Assembly: GCA_040757055.1 (NCBI GenBank)
Contig: JBFLXY010000005.1
Span: forward strand, 1-64,000
DNA from: JAJZRJ01 sp040757055
Lineage (GTDB): Bacteria; Desulfobacterota; Desulfobulbia; Desulfobulbales; Desulfurivibrionaceae
Direction: 5' to 3'
Length of the DNA stretch: 64,000 nt
This document shows, in pieces, positions 53,080-60,837 of this stretch. Each line of letters opens with the position of its first letter. Within the stretch, counting starts at the first letter, position 1. Below the pieces are notes generated by a model that saw nothing but the letters and a program-made list of their open reading frames with translations, did not search any database and was not told the DNA's origin. The position numbers and the translations under genes are program-made.

Positions 53080-53149
53080 GCTCACGGCTGACCGCTTTCT
53101 CTCTTTGCCTCTGCTTTGACTGAAAGCCGACGGCTTCCTTGCTGATCGC
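53080..53149. repeat. Dispersed intergenic repeat of the GCTGACGGCTGACCGC family
   Basis: GCTCACGGCTGACCGC (53080-53095) is followed by AAGCCGACGGCTT (palindrome at 53125-53137) and GCTGATCGC. The same words occur twice near hicBA (59800-59857, 60556-60614). The stop codon of the histidine phosphatase lies at its right edge. Confidence 0.55.
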
Positions 53150-53742
53150 TATTCAAACTCCACCCTCCCCCGCCCGCCCCCAGCCGTCAATTCCAGCCGC
53201 ACCAGCTGGGCATTGGCGACCTTCACCGAGCGGAAGGCGCTGATCGGCAGACCAAGATGGTGGAGCAGCAGGGCCCGCAGCGGAATGAGATGGCTCACCA
53301 CCAGCACCGACTGGCCGGCATACTCCTGGGCCATGGCCGCCACCGCCGGCACCACCCGCTGCTGCACATCGGCAATGGTCTCGCAGCCCGCCACCCGAAA
53401 CGTATCCGGCGCATCGAGCCAGGTCGGGTATTCCGGCCCGAAACGCGCCCGGATCTCCGTCTTGGTGAGGCCGTCCCAGTGCGGAATGGCGATCTCGTTC
53501 AGGGCCGCCTCCGCCACAAGTCCCACCCTGAGGTGCTCGGCAATGATCCCGGCGGTCTGCTGGGTTCGCATGAGCGGGCCAGCCACCACGGCCGCAATTC
53601 CCGCCCCCTGCAGCCGTTCCGCCACCGCCCGCGCCTGGGCCTCGCCCTCCGGGTGCAGCGGCTCGTCGGTGCGGCCGGCAAAGCGATCCTCCTTGTTGGC
53701 CAGGGTCACCCCATGGCGGATCAGATAGATCGTGGTCGTCAT
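53149..53742 (-). CDS. Histidine phosphatase family protein
   Basis: A 197-residue phosphohistidine-type phosphatase. The catalytic LIRHGVTLANKEDRFAG (about 7-23) and the later His in VLVVSHLIPLRAL are typical of the phosphoglycerate mutase/alpha-ribazole phosphatase group. The substrate is open; a cobalamin role is possible but no cobalamin genes are nearby. The start at 53742 has a GAGAGG site. The stop falls within the repeat next door. Confidence 0.88.
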   Translation of the reverse strand: MTTTIYLIRHGVTLANKEDRFAGRTDEPLHPEGEAQARAVAERLQGAGIAAVVAGPLMRTQQTAGIIAEHLRVGLVAEAALNEIAIPHWDGLTKTEIRARFGPEYPTWLDAPDTFRVAGCETIADVQQRVVPAVAAMAQEYAGQSVLVVSHLIPLRALLLHHLGLPISAFRSVKVANAQLVRLELTAGGGRGRVEFE

Positions 53743-53869
53743 CTCGCCTCGCCTCTCGCGCCTGCCCGCACAAAACCCTTGCTGATCAGGCCATGTTTCG
53801 GTACAACTAGCATCTGTTTTGCTCGGATAGTTACGGAATAAAGAAAAATTAAGCAACAGGAAATCTCCT

Positions 53870-55567
53870 ATGCGTCACGCCTTGATCGCCTCCTTCCGCC
53901 TGGGTGTCCTCGGAGCCCTGATCCTTCTGATGGCGGCAGTCACCGCCTTTGCCTCGCCGGCTGCACCGGCTGCCGGCAAAAAGGTCGCCTTCCTGCCCTT
54001 TGAGGCGCACGCGGCCAAGGACCTCTCCTACCTCACCAGCGGCATCCGGGACATGCTCGCCAGCCGCCTGGCGGCGGGGGCCAAAATCCGGGTGATCGAC
54101 CGGACGGCGGTGGACAAGGCCCTGGGCGGCGCCAAGCTCTCCCAGCCCGAACAGTTCCGCTCCCTGGGCAAAAACGTGGGGGCCGACTATGTGGTGGCCG
54201 GTTCGCTCACCGCCATCGGCGCGGGCATGTCGCTGGACGCCAGGGTCTTTTCCGTCGCCAGCGACGAACCAGCGCAGGCCTTCTTCGCCACCGCGGCCTC
54301 GGAAAACGAGATCATCACCGCCATCGACCAGCTCACCTGGGAGATCGGCGCCAAGGTCTTCAGCGCCCAGCGCCCCGGCGCCGCCGCTGCCCCGGCCGCG
54401 ACCCAGCCCAGCCAGCCGCAGTACCTCTCCGCCCACCCGGAACGCGCCTTCATGGGTGAAGGCGGACGCGGCGCCTCGCCCTTCATCCGCCCCCTGGGAT
54501 CCACCGGCCCCTTCGGCTTCTCCAAAAGCCAGAATTTCAACATGTACCTCCAGGCCATGGACGTGGGCGATGTGGACGGCGACGGCCAGGACGAGGTGAT
54601 CCTCGCCGACCGCGGCGAGGTGGGCATCTACAAGCGCGACGGCAAAAAGCTCCAGAAGGTGGGCCAGATCGCCACCCTGGCCCGCTACCGCATCCATTAC
54701 GTCTCGGTGGCCGACCTCGACCACAACGGCAAGGCCGAGATCTACGTCTCCGCCGCCGACGAAAAGGAGCCCAACTCCTTTGCCTTTGAATGGCAGGGCA
54801 AAAACAAGGCAGAATACCTCTTCAAGGACGCCCGCTGGTATCTCCGCGCCATGGAACTGCCCGGCGAGGGCATGACCCTGCTGGGCCAGCGGCCGGCGGT
54901 GAGCAGCCCCATCATGCCCGGCGTCTTCCGCCTCGATCTTCTCAAGGGCAAGCTGGTCAAAGGGGCCCAGGTCCAACTGCCGGAGTGGGTCAATGTCTTC
55001 GACTTCTCCATGGCCGACCTGGACAACGACGGCAGCAAGGAGATCGTGGCCATCGATCAGTACGACCGGCTGGTGGTGGCCAAACAGAGCGGCACCATCC
55101 TCTGGAAGAGCGACGACTTCTTCGGCGGCACCAACCGCTTCATCGGCGGCCGCAAACCCCTGGAGGAACAGCGTGCCGACGAAACCGGCGACTACGAGGG
55201 CCGCATCTACATTCCCAGCCGCCTCGTCATCGCCGACCTCAACAAGGACGGCATCGTCGATGTGCTGGCCAACAAGAACCTCTCCTCCTCGTCCCGCCTC
55301 TTCAAGAACATGAAGAATTACCCCAGCGGCGAACTCCACGCCCTCACCTGGAACGGCATCGCCCTCACCGAAATCTGGCGGACCAGGAAGATCGACGGCT
55401 ACATCGCCGACTATCTCCTGCGGCCGGACAAGAAGGAGCCCACTGCCGAATTGCTGGTGGGGCTGGTGCTGCGCCAGGGCGACCTGGACTTCTTCTCCAG
55501 CAAGAACAGCACGGTGCTCATGTACAACCTCGACTTTTCCGAGGCGGAAAAGGCGCCGAGGGAATAG
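53870..55567 (+). CDS. Exported FG-GAP/VCBS repeat protein
   Basis: A 565-residue exported protein: signal peptide to about residue 28, an N-terminal alpha/beta domain resembling FlgO/TolB-type assembly proteins (KKVAFLPFEAH, IRVIDRTAVDKAL, GADYVVAGSLT), then four integrin-like FG-GAP units with calcium-binding loops DVDGDGQDE, DLDHNGKAE, DLDNDGSKE and DLNKDGIVD. It should fold as a beta propeller on the outer side of the cell envelope. The role is unknown. No lipobox. Confidence 0.75.
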   Translation: MRHALIASFRLGVLGALILLMAAVTAFASPAAPAAGKKVAFLPFEAHAAKDLSYLTSGIRDMLASRLAAGAKIRVIDRTAVDKALGGAKLSQPEQFRSLGKNVGADYVVAGSLTAIGAGMSLDARVFSVASDEPAQAFFATAASENEIITAIDQLTWEIGAKVFSAQRPGAAAAPAATQPSQPQYLSAHPERAFMGEGGRGASPFIRPLGSTGPFGFSKSQNFNMYLQAMDVGDVDGDGQDEVILADRGEVGIYKRDGKKLQKVGQIATLARYRIHYVSVADLDHNGKAEIYVSAADEKEPNSFAFEWQGKNKAEYLFKDARWYLRAMELPGEGMTLLGQRPAVSSPIMPGVFRLDLLKGKLVKGAQVQLPEWVNVFDFSMADLDNDGSKEIVAIDQYDRLVVAKQSGTILWKSDDFFGGTNRFIGGRKPLEEQRADETGDYEGRIYIPSRLVIADLNKDGIVDVLANKNLSSSSRLFKNMKNYPSGELHALTWNGIALTEIWRTRKIDGYIADYLLRPDKKEPTAELLVGLVLRQGDLDFFSSKNSTVLMYNLDFSEAEKAPRE

Positions 55568-55578
55568 CGGAAATGGGG

Positions 55579-55607
55579 TTGACAACTCGCGCAAAATTTA
55601 CCATATA
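55579..55607 (+). promoter_or_regulatory. tRNA-Met promoter
   Basis: TTGACA (55579-55584) and CATATA (55602-55607) with 17-bp spacing; TATAGT at 55604-55609 is an alternative -10. It lies 17 bp before the tRNA. Confidence 0.7.
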
Positions 55608-55624
55608 GTACCGTCTCGCAGCAC

Positions 55625-55701
55625 GGCGATGTAGCTCAGCTGGTCAGAGCATGCGGCTCATATCCGCAGTGTCCGGGGTTCAAGTCCCTGCATCGCCACC
55701 A
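55625..55701 (+). tRNA. tRNA-Met (elongator, anticodon CAT)
   Basis: Cloverleaf: acceptor GGCGATG/CATCGCC, D-arm GCTC/GAGC, anticodon stem TGCGG/CCGCA with loop CTCATAT, T-arm CGGGG/CCCTG with TTCAAGT. CCA is encoded. The paired first acceptor position argues for elongator Met rather than initiator. A lysidine-modified tRNA-Ile cannot be excluded by sequence alone, but the acceptor fits Met. Confidence 0.9.
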
Positions 55702-55732
55702 GCACATACTCCGGCAGAGTCCGGTTCATAAC

Positions 55733-55775
55733 ACAAAAAAGCCCGCCTTCCTTCCACAGGAAAGCGGGCTTTTTC
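55733..55775. terminator. Bidirectional terminator between tRNA-Met and the RNA helicase
   Basis: Stem GCCCGC..TTCCT / AGGAA..GCGGGC (55741-55769) with A run to the left and TTTTT to the right. It serves both convergent units. Confidence 0.88.
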
Positions 55776-55803
55776 GTATCCAGACTTCCGCCTGGACCGG
55801 GGC

Positions 55804-56997
55804 CTATCGCCCTGCCTCACGCCGCCGCGGCTGCCATCGCGGGGTTGTCGCCGGGACGGGCTGCGATTCGACGGCAGTGCGGTCAATGGCCACGCTCTCG
55901 CGACGCATGGGCCTGCCGAGGGTTTTCTCGATCCGGCTGATCATTGGCGTATCTTCCCGACTGGCCAGGGTGAAGGCGGTGCCGCTCTTGGTGGCGCGGC
56001 CGGTCCGGCCGGTGCGGTGGATGTAGGCCTCGACGCTGTCCGGCACGTCGTAGTTGATGACATGCGAGACGGCGGAGACGTCAATGCCGCGGGCCGCTAT
56101 ATCGGTGGCCACCAGGACCTTGAAGTGCCCCTGCCGGAAGCCGTTCATGGCGGTCTGCCGCTGCGACTGGGAGAGATTCCCCTGGAGCGAGGTGGCGCTG
56201 TATCCTGCCTTGCTGAGCTGGGTGGCCAGATGGCGCGCCTTGTGCTTGGTGCGGGTGAAGATGAGCGCGGCGGTCATCTCGGTCTCCTGCATGATTTTTT
56301 TCAGGGCAGACGCCTTGTGCGGCTGCTCCACCGGGAAGAGCACGTGGGAGATGGTGGCGGTGGACACGCTGTTGGCAACCTGGACGGTGGCGGGCGTACG
56401 CAGCACCTCTTCGGCCAGGCGCCGCAACTCCTGCGGCATGGTGGCGGAAAAAAGCATGGTCTGCCGCTCTTGCGGCAACTGCTTCAGAATCTGGCGGATG
56501 GTGGGCAGAAAGCCCATGTCGAACATATGATCCGCCTCGTCCAGTACCAGATGCGTGATTCCTGACAGGCTCACCGCCTTGGCCTGAAGATGGTCGAGCA
56601 GGCGGCCGGGGCAGGCGACAATGATATCGACGCCGTTGCGGAAGGCACTGAGCTGCCCCAGCTTGCCCACCCCGCCGTAGACGCTGACGCTCCGGAGGCC
56701 GGTCTTTTTGCCGAGCCTGCCGATATCGGCATGGATCTGTTCGGCAAGTTCGCGGGTGGGGGCGATGATCAGGGCCCGCGGCGTCTTGCGCCGCTCTCCG
56801 GCCATTACTAAATGCTGCAGCAGCGGCAGCAGGAAGGCCGCGGTTTTGCCGGTGCCGGTCTGGGCCAGCCCCAGCAGGTCGCGGCCGGCAAGGGCAATGG
56901 GGATGGCCTGCTCCTGGATGGGAGAGGGGGTTTTGTAGCCGCAGGCATTGATGCCGGCGGCAACTTCGGGGTGAAGATTGAATTCGCTGAACTGCAT
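55804..56997 (-). CDS. DEAD-box RNA helicase (RhlE-like)
   Basis: A 397-residue ATP-dependent RNA helicase. Motif I AQTGTGKTA, PTRELAEQ, motif II VLDEADH, SATMP and motif VI HRTGRTGR are complete; Q motif near FNLHPEVAAGINACGYKTPSPIQ. The C-terminus is a short Arg-rich tail. The start at 56997 has an AAGGAG site. It lies next to an RRM protein gene; both are typical of cold-shock or RNA-remodelling sets. Confidence 0.93.
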   Translation of the reverse strand: MQFSEFNLHPEVAAGINACGYKTPSPIQEQAIPIALAGRDLLGLAQTGTGKTAAFLLPLLQHLVMAGERRKTPRALIIAPTRELAEQIHADIGRLGKKTGLRSVSVYGGVGKLGQLSAFRNGVDIIVACPGRLLDHLQAKAVSLSGITHLVLDEADHMFDMGFLPTIRQILKQLPQERQTMLFSATMPQELRRLAEEVLRTPATVQVANSVSTATISHVLFPVEQPHKASALKKIMQETEMTAALIFTRTKHKARHLATQLSKAGYSATSLQGNLSQSQRQTAMNGFRQGHFKVLVATDIAARGIDVSAVSHVINYDVPDSVEAYIHRTGRTGRATKSGTAFTLASREDTPMISRIEKTLGRPMRRESVAIDRTAVESQPVPATTPRWQPRRREAGR

Positions 56998-57239
56998 TGG
57001 GTATTCTCCTTAGATGCGTCGTGGGCGTAGCAAGGTGCTCCGCCAGTTACCGTGCCGTGCGTGGACGGTCAACGGCTGGTGTGTTGGTTTTGGGGCCGAA
57101 TGGCGCGATGTTGTTACGCCCGGGCCGATGTTGGATCTGGGGTTGGTCAGAGGGGGTGCTTCGCGGAGATGGGCCGGGTCGGGGCAAACGCCTCCGCCTG
57201 CGGAGAACGCCTGCCCGTGGCCCGGTGTGGCCGATATTC
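56998..57239. other. GC-rich gap between the RRM protein and the helicase
   Basis: 242 bp between two leftward genes. No gene with coding character, no good terminator and no known RNA family was recognised. It may be a helicase leader. Confidence 0.4.
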
Positions 57240-57506
57240 TTACCAGCGCCGGGGCTTCGTCTTGGTCTGCGGCCGGGCTTCGTTCACTACCAGGGCGCGG
57301 CTGCCAACGGTCTTGCCGTTCAGCTCCTCCATGGCCTTGTGCCCCTCGCCGCGGGAGGACATCTCCACGAAGCCGAAGCCCTTGGACTGCCCGCTGTACT
57401 GGTCGCTCAAGATCTTGACGCTCATGACCGTGCCGCAGGCGCCAAAAAGCTCCTGCAATTCCGTTTCGGTGGTGCTGTAGGCCAGATTGCCGACATAAAG
57501 CTTCAT
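57240..57506 (-). CDS. RRM-domain RNA-binding protein
   Basis: An 88-residue single RRM: RNP2 LYVGNL at residues 3-8 and RNP1 SKGFGFVEM at about 41-49, followed by a basic tail. Such small bacterial RRM proteins are often induced by cold and bind RNA. The start has an AAGGAG site. A leader of more than 100 bp precedes it on the minus strand. Confidence 0.93.
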   Translation of the reverse strand: MKLYVGNLAYSTTETELQELFGACGTVMSVKILSDQYSGQSKGFGFVEMSSRGEGHKAMEELNGKTVGSRALVVNEARPQTKTKPRRW

Positions 57507-57738
57507 GCTGTTCTCCTTGTGGGGTAAGTGATCAGCAGAAACTTCAACGGCGGTTCAGATCTGGAGGCGGGTTCAGCGCGGGAGAAATGAAGAAACGTTA
57601 AGGAATATGCTCAGCACTTGGTGAGTAAATGGTGCCCTAACATAGAACATATCTGCCCATTTGACAAGCACTATTTGCGCATAGCCGACGCTCTGGCCGA
57701 AAAGGGCTGGCGGCAAAGGATTTCTGGCAGGCCGCGTG

Positions 57739-58113
57739 TCAGATATCGTCTTCCTCTTCCTCTTCGTCCCCGAAGTCGTCTTCCTCGCCCAATTCCTCGT
57801 CGAGTTCCTCGCTTTCGGATTCGTCGCCGGAGGCGTCACCCTCTTCACTCTCTTCCAGTTCCTCTTCCGGTTCGGCGCGAAGGCCTTCCTCCTCGCCTTC
57901 CAGCGCGGAGGCCGCCTTGCGCACCTTCGAAGGCGGCAGGATGATGGCGGTGATCTTTTCCACCTCCTGGCGGATCAGGGGGTCGGCCAGACAGGTCTGG
58001 CAGTCGGCGATGTGGTTTTCCAGGAACAGCACCATGCGGGCCGGGGCCATGGCCTCGTCCTGCACCTGGGCGTACCAGTTTTTCACAAGCCTTTGCAAGC
58101 GCTCGCACTCCAT
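57739..58113 (-). CDS. Small protein with highly acidic tail
   Basis: A 124-residue protein. The N-terminal 65 residues are helical with CQTC-type cysteines (MECERLQRL..., HIADCQTCLADP), perhaps a metal site. The last 45 residues are almost only Glu, Asp, Gly and Ser (end EEEEEDDI). Polyacidic ends often mimic nucleic acid or bind basic proteins. No family recognised. It lies next to selC on the opposite strand. Confidence 0.65.
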   Translation of the reverse strand: MECERLQRLVKNWYAQVQDEAMAPARMVLFLENHIADCQTCLADPLIRQEVEKITAIILPPSKVRKAASALEGEEEGLRAEPEEELEESEEGDASGDESESEELDEELGEEDDFGDEEEEEDDI

Positions 58114-58230
58114 GGGAAAATGGCTCCTTGCGATGTTTCGGTTGTTCCGTGCGGATTGGGAAACCCGACTGGTTGTACCCTATTTTGGGGCGGCTGCCCA
58201 GCCTTTCGCAAAAAAATCTTCCGGAAAACG

Positions 58231-58259
58231 TTGCCGCCGGCCCGGGAAAAAATTAAGGT
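58231..58259 (+). promoter_or_regulatory. selC promoter
   Basis: TTGCCG (58231-58236) and TAAGGT (58254-58259) with 17-bp spacing, 10 bp before the tRNA-Sec. Moderate match to sigma-70 consensus. Confidence 0.5.
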
Positions 58260-58269
58260 AAGGACGAAC

Positions 58270-58367
58270 GGAAGTGGAAAGGGCACTGGTGGCCCTCCCG
58301 GACTTCAAATCCGGTGCACCGGGTGAAGAGCCTGGTGGGTGGGTTCGATTCCCATGCACTTCCGCCA
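58270..58367 (+). tRNA. selC: tRNA-Sec (anticodon TCA)
   Basis: A 98-nt tRNA with the features of bacterial selC: extended acceptor GGAAGTG / CACTTCC with G discriminator and CCA, a long D-arm (GGGC..GCCC), anticodon loop CTTCAAA giving TCA, and a long variable arm. It reads UGA as selenocysteine together with SelB and a SECIS element. Its presence implies that the genome encodes selenoproteins, though none was found in this window. Confidence 0.95.
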
Positions 58368-58451
58368 TTCTTCATCCTTATGCCCTGCTTTTTTTCGTCC
58401 TGCGCCGTCGTTCTTGTGTCTGCTGTTCCGGTGTCTTCGCAATGAGAAGGC

Positions 58452-58843
58452 AGAAGTCAGGAGTCGGGATTCAGAAGTGCTGCAAGGTAGGCAGAGAGAA
58501 GCTTGCTTACCTCCTCAAGTTGGCTAAAGAGCTCCGGCGGTGCTCCGTAGTCGAGGTCTTTTGCAAGTATCAAATAGTAACGGCATTCTTCTGTCGAACC
58601 TTGGGCTATATTCATGAATCGTGCTTTGTCCGGCTTCCCTTTCTTCTTGAACCCTTCTGCTATATTTGCCGGGATTGAAATTGCCGCGCGTCGCAGTTGT
58701 GAAGTGAGTCCATATCGTTCGTGGCCTGGGAATGACTCGCTATCTTTTTAAATTGCCAAGACAAATTGATGCGCCTTTTGCCAAACAATAAGGTCTTGAA
58801 ATGTTTTTGCCGGCATTTCCGTCATGCTGGCTTCTGACTCCTG
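58452..58843 (-). mobile_element. Four-helix-bundle (S23-type) gene cassette with inverted-repeat ends
   Basis: A small gene is bounded by a head repeat (58823-58843) and a tail repeat (58452-58475) that are partly inverted copies of each other (both contain AGAAGTCAGGAGTC-like words). The same head and tail, without the gene, recur at 47816-47908 in the other orientation. This pattern supports a mobile or mobilised unit. The head lies in the last codons of glyQ. Confidence 0.6.
58457..58825 (-). pseudogene. Four-helix-bundle (23S rRNA intervening-sequence, S23) protein, nonsense-interrupted
   Basis: Reading 123 codons from the ATG at 58825 gives a typical four-helix-bundle protein (KTFQDLIVWQKAH, GHERYGLTSQLRRAAISIP, NIAEGFKKKG, EECRYYLILAKDL) to the TGA at 58457. 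Codon 26 (58748-58750) is TAA, probably from a Tyr codon, since Y normally follows this VLAI. The rest is intact, so decay is recent. A readthrough product cannot be excluded. The start overlaps the glyQ stop by 4 nt. Function of the family is unknown; members are found in 23S rRNA intervening sequences and scattered as orphans. Confidence 0.85.
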
Positions 58844-59718
58844 TTTCCTGTCTTCTGTAATAATGGATACCCCATCTTCTCCCGCTGGGCCACGTAGAGT
58901 TCCGCCACCTTGCGGGCAATGTTCCGGATGCGGCCGATGTAGCGGGTGCGCTCCGCCACGCTGATCGCCTTGCGGGCATCGAGCAGGTTGAAGGTGTGGG
59001 AGCACTTGAGGCAGTAGTCGTAGGCCGGCAGGATGAGGTTCAGCTCCAGCAGCCGGAAGGCCTCGGCCTCGTAACTGGTGAAGAACTCCATCAACTTTGC
59101 CACGTTGGCGTGTTCGAAGTTGAAGAAGGAGAACTCCACCTCGGCCTGGTGGAAGATGTCGCCGTAGGTCACCTCGCCGTTCCAGGAAATGTCGTAGACG
59201 CTGTCCACCTTCTGCAGGTACATGGCGATGCGCTCCAGGCCGTAGGTCACCTCCACGGTGATGGGATGCAGTTCCAGGCTGCCGGCGTGCTGGAAATAGG
59301 TGAACTGGGTGATCTCCATGCCGTCGAGCCACACCTCCCAGCCCAGCCCCGAGGCGCCCAGAGTGGGCGATTCCCAGTCGTCCTCCACGAAGCGGATGTC
59401 GTGCTCCAGCATGTCGAGCCCGAAACGCCTGAGGCTCTCGATGTAGAGATCCTGGATGTTGGCCGGCGAGGGCTTGAGGATCACCTGGTACTGGTAGTAA
59501 TGCTGCAACCGGTTCGGATTCTCGCCATAACGGCCGTCGGTCGGCCGGCGGGAGGGCTGGACATAGGCGGTTTTCCACGGTTCCGGGCCGAGAGCCCGGA
59601 GCAGGGTGGCCGGGTGGAAGGTGCCGGCCCCCACCTCCATGTCGTACGGCTGCTGGATGATGCAGCCCTGCTCCGCCCAGAAGCGGTTCAGGGCCATGAT
59701 GATCTCTTGAAAGTGCAT
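58822..59718 (-). CDS. glyQ: Glycyl-tRNA synthetase alpha subunit
   Basis: A 298-residue class II synthetase subunit. FQEIIMALNRFWAEQGC and RRPTDGRYGENPNRLQHYYQYQVI are the family motifs. It needs the beta subunit GlyS, which is normally just downstream; here the next leftward sequence is the decayed cassette, and no glyS is seen in the window. The last eleven residues (from QKTGN) read out of the cassette head, replacing the original C-terminus after YPLL. Confidence 0.95.
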   Translation of the reverse strand: MHFQEIIMALNRFWAEQGCIIQQPYDMEVGAGTFHPATLLRALGPEPWKTAYVQPSRRPTDGRYGENPNRLQHYYQYQVILKPSPANIQDLYIESLRRFGLDMLEHDIRFVEDDWESPTLGASGLGWEVWLDGMEITQFTYFQHAGSLELHPITVEVTYGLERIAMYLQKVDSVYDISWNGEVTYGDIFHQAEVEFSFFNFEHANVAKLMEFFTSYEAEAFRLLELNLILPAYDYCLKCSHTFNLLDARKAISVAERTRYIGRIRNIARKVAELYVAQREKMGYPLLQKTGNRSQKPA

Positions 59719-59799
59719 ACGCGTTCCTCGGTGATGGAATGTAGCGCAAGAATATAAGAAGGAAGAGGGGTGTCAAGGGGTTTTTGCGGGGAGTCTCGT

Positions 59800-59857
59800 C
59801 GCGCCTTCGCGTCTCTGTGTTGTTCTTGCTTTTAGCTGAGAGCTGACGGCTGACCGC
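59800..59857 (+). repeat. Direct repeat copy A flanking hicBA
   Basis: 58 bp (CGCGCCTTCGCG ... GCTGACGGCTGACCGC) that match copy B at 60556-60614 with about 83 percent identity and one indel, in the same orientation. The hicBA pair lies between them. Confidence 0.7.
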
Positions 59858-59883
59858 TGATAGCTTCTTTACCGCTCGCTGTC

Positions 59884-60207
59884 TCATGCTGCCGCATCTT
59901 TCAGCACCTCCGTGACCCAGGCGTTCAGGCTTTTTCCGGCTCTTTTTGCGGCGGCATATACCTTGGCATGGAGTTCCGGCGAGGTGCGTATGGGGAACTT
60001 TCCGGAGAACGGCTTTTCCGGTTCCTTGCCGCGCTCCTTGCACCAGTCGAGATAAATGTCTACCGATTCACGGAACTCGCGCTGCAACTCATCCGTTGTC
60101 CGGCCCTGGAAGGTGATCACATCTCTCGTGTTGATGACCTCACCATGGAAGATGTTTGCCTCGTCGTCGAACTCGACATGTCCGATGTATCCTTTGTATT
60201 GCATCAT
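59884..60207 (-). CDS. hicB: HicB-family antitoxin
   Basis: A 107-residue antitoxin. The N-terminal partial RNase H-like fold (YIGHVEFDDEANIFHGEVINTRDVI and GRTTDELQREFRESVDIYLDWCKERG, about 1-62) and the C-terminal ribbon-helix-helix-like segment (SGKFPIRTSPELHAKVYAAAKRAGKSLNAWVTEVL) match HicB. It would neutralise HicA and repress the operon. It overlaps the hicA stop by 4 nt. Confidence 0.9.
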   Translation of the reverse strand: MMQYKGYIGHVEFDDEANIFHGEVINTRDVITFQGRTTDELQREFRESVDIYLDWCKERGKEPEKPFSGKFPIRTSPELHAKVYAAAKRAGKSLNAWVTEVLKDAAA

Positions 60208-60458
60208 GGTGTCACCCCGGCGTTTTCAAGAAAGCGGCGCATGGATTTTATCGCACCCTTGTCGGTTTCCTTGCGCGGGTGTGGCCGGTGGAAAACCGCC
60301 TCCGCGCCATTGAGAATAACCAACACGCGGGAGCCGCGTGCTTCGGTGATTTCCGCACCCAAGGCAACGAGCATGGTTTCGATGTCCTTCCAGGCAATCC
60401 CGGATTGCACAGGTTTTTTGAAAATCGCCGCTAGCGTTCGAGCGTGTTGCGTTCTCAC
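60204..60458 (-). CDS. hicA: HicA-family mRNA interferase toxin
   Basis: An 84-residue HicA-like toxin (double-stranded-RNA-binding-like fold) that cleaves mRNA in the absence of HicB. The sequence has GIAWKDIETMLVALGAEI, GSRVLVILNG and FHRPHP with the conserved His. Toxin gene first, antitoxin second, as in other hicAB operons. An AT-rich promoter region lies ahead. Confidence 0.88.
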   Translation of the reverse strand: MRTQHARTLAAIFKKPVQSGIAWKDIETMLVALGAEITEARGSRVLVILNGAEAVFHRPHPRKETDKGAIKSMRRFLENAGVTP

Positions 60459-60555
60459 GAAAACATGATATCAGATTTTGATATTTTTACAAGGGGCGTT
60501 CAGCGGTCAGCTTTCCGTCAAAAGCAGAGTAGAGGGCAAGGGATAAAGCCCTCTT

Positions 60556-60614
60556 CGCGCCTTTGCGCCTCTGCGTTGCTCCTTGTTTTTAACTGATAGC
60601 TGACGGCTGACCGC
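60556..60614 (+). repeat. Direct repeat copy B flanking hicBA
   Basis: 59 bp matching copy A (59800-59857) in the same orientation. See that entry. Part of a dispersed family also seen at 53080-53149. Confidence 0.7.
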
Positions 60615-60640
60615 CCTCTTTGCCGTTCGATCACCACCAT

Positions 60641-60698
60641 GTAGGAGCCGCTTCAGCGGCGCAGAAAGGACATGGTCGCGGGTAAACCCGCTTCTGCG
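60641..60698. repeat. REP-like inverted pair (GTAGGAGCCGCTTCAGCGGC / GGTAAACCCGCTTCTGC)
   Basis: GTAGGAGCCGCTTCAGCGGCGC (60641-60662) and GTCGCGGGTAAACCCGCTTC (60675-60694) are each hairpins and face each other, like the REP pairs known from Pseudomonas and other bacteria. Such units are mobilised by RAYT transposases; none is seen here. Confidence 0.6.
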
Positions 60699-60837
60699 CG
60701 CCGAATGCTCGCCAGTAAAAAAAATTGTATTTTTCTGAGCAAAAGTTCAATTTTTTATGGACAGGGCGCAATGAGTACGGTATCACAGGATAACTTCGTG
60801 AATTTGCTTGTAATTATTTAAGTGAATTCTTAAGTGT

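Noticed and set aside
53149..53742. Histidine phosphatase as cobC of cobalamin synthesis because of the CbiMQO-like genes
   Set aside because: The transporter is linked to NikR and is thus a nickel system; no cobalamin genes are nearby.
57017..57239. GC-rich gap near the RRM gene as an RNA gene or riboswitch
   Set aside because: No conserved core of any known RNA family could be recognised and the strand is unclear.
58748..58750. In-frame stop in the four-helix-bundle gene as a selenocysteine codon
   Set aside because: The codon is TAA, not TGA, and the expected residue is Tyr.
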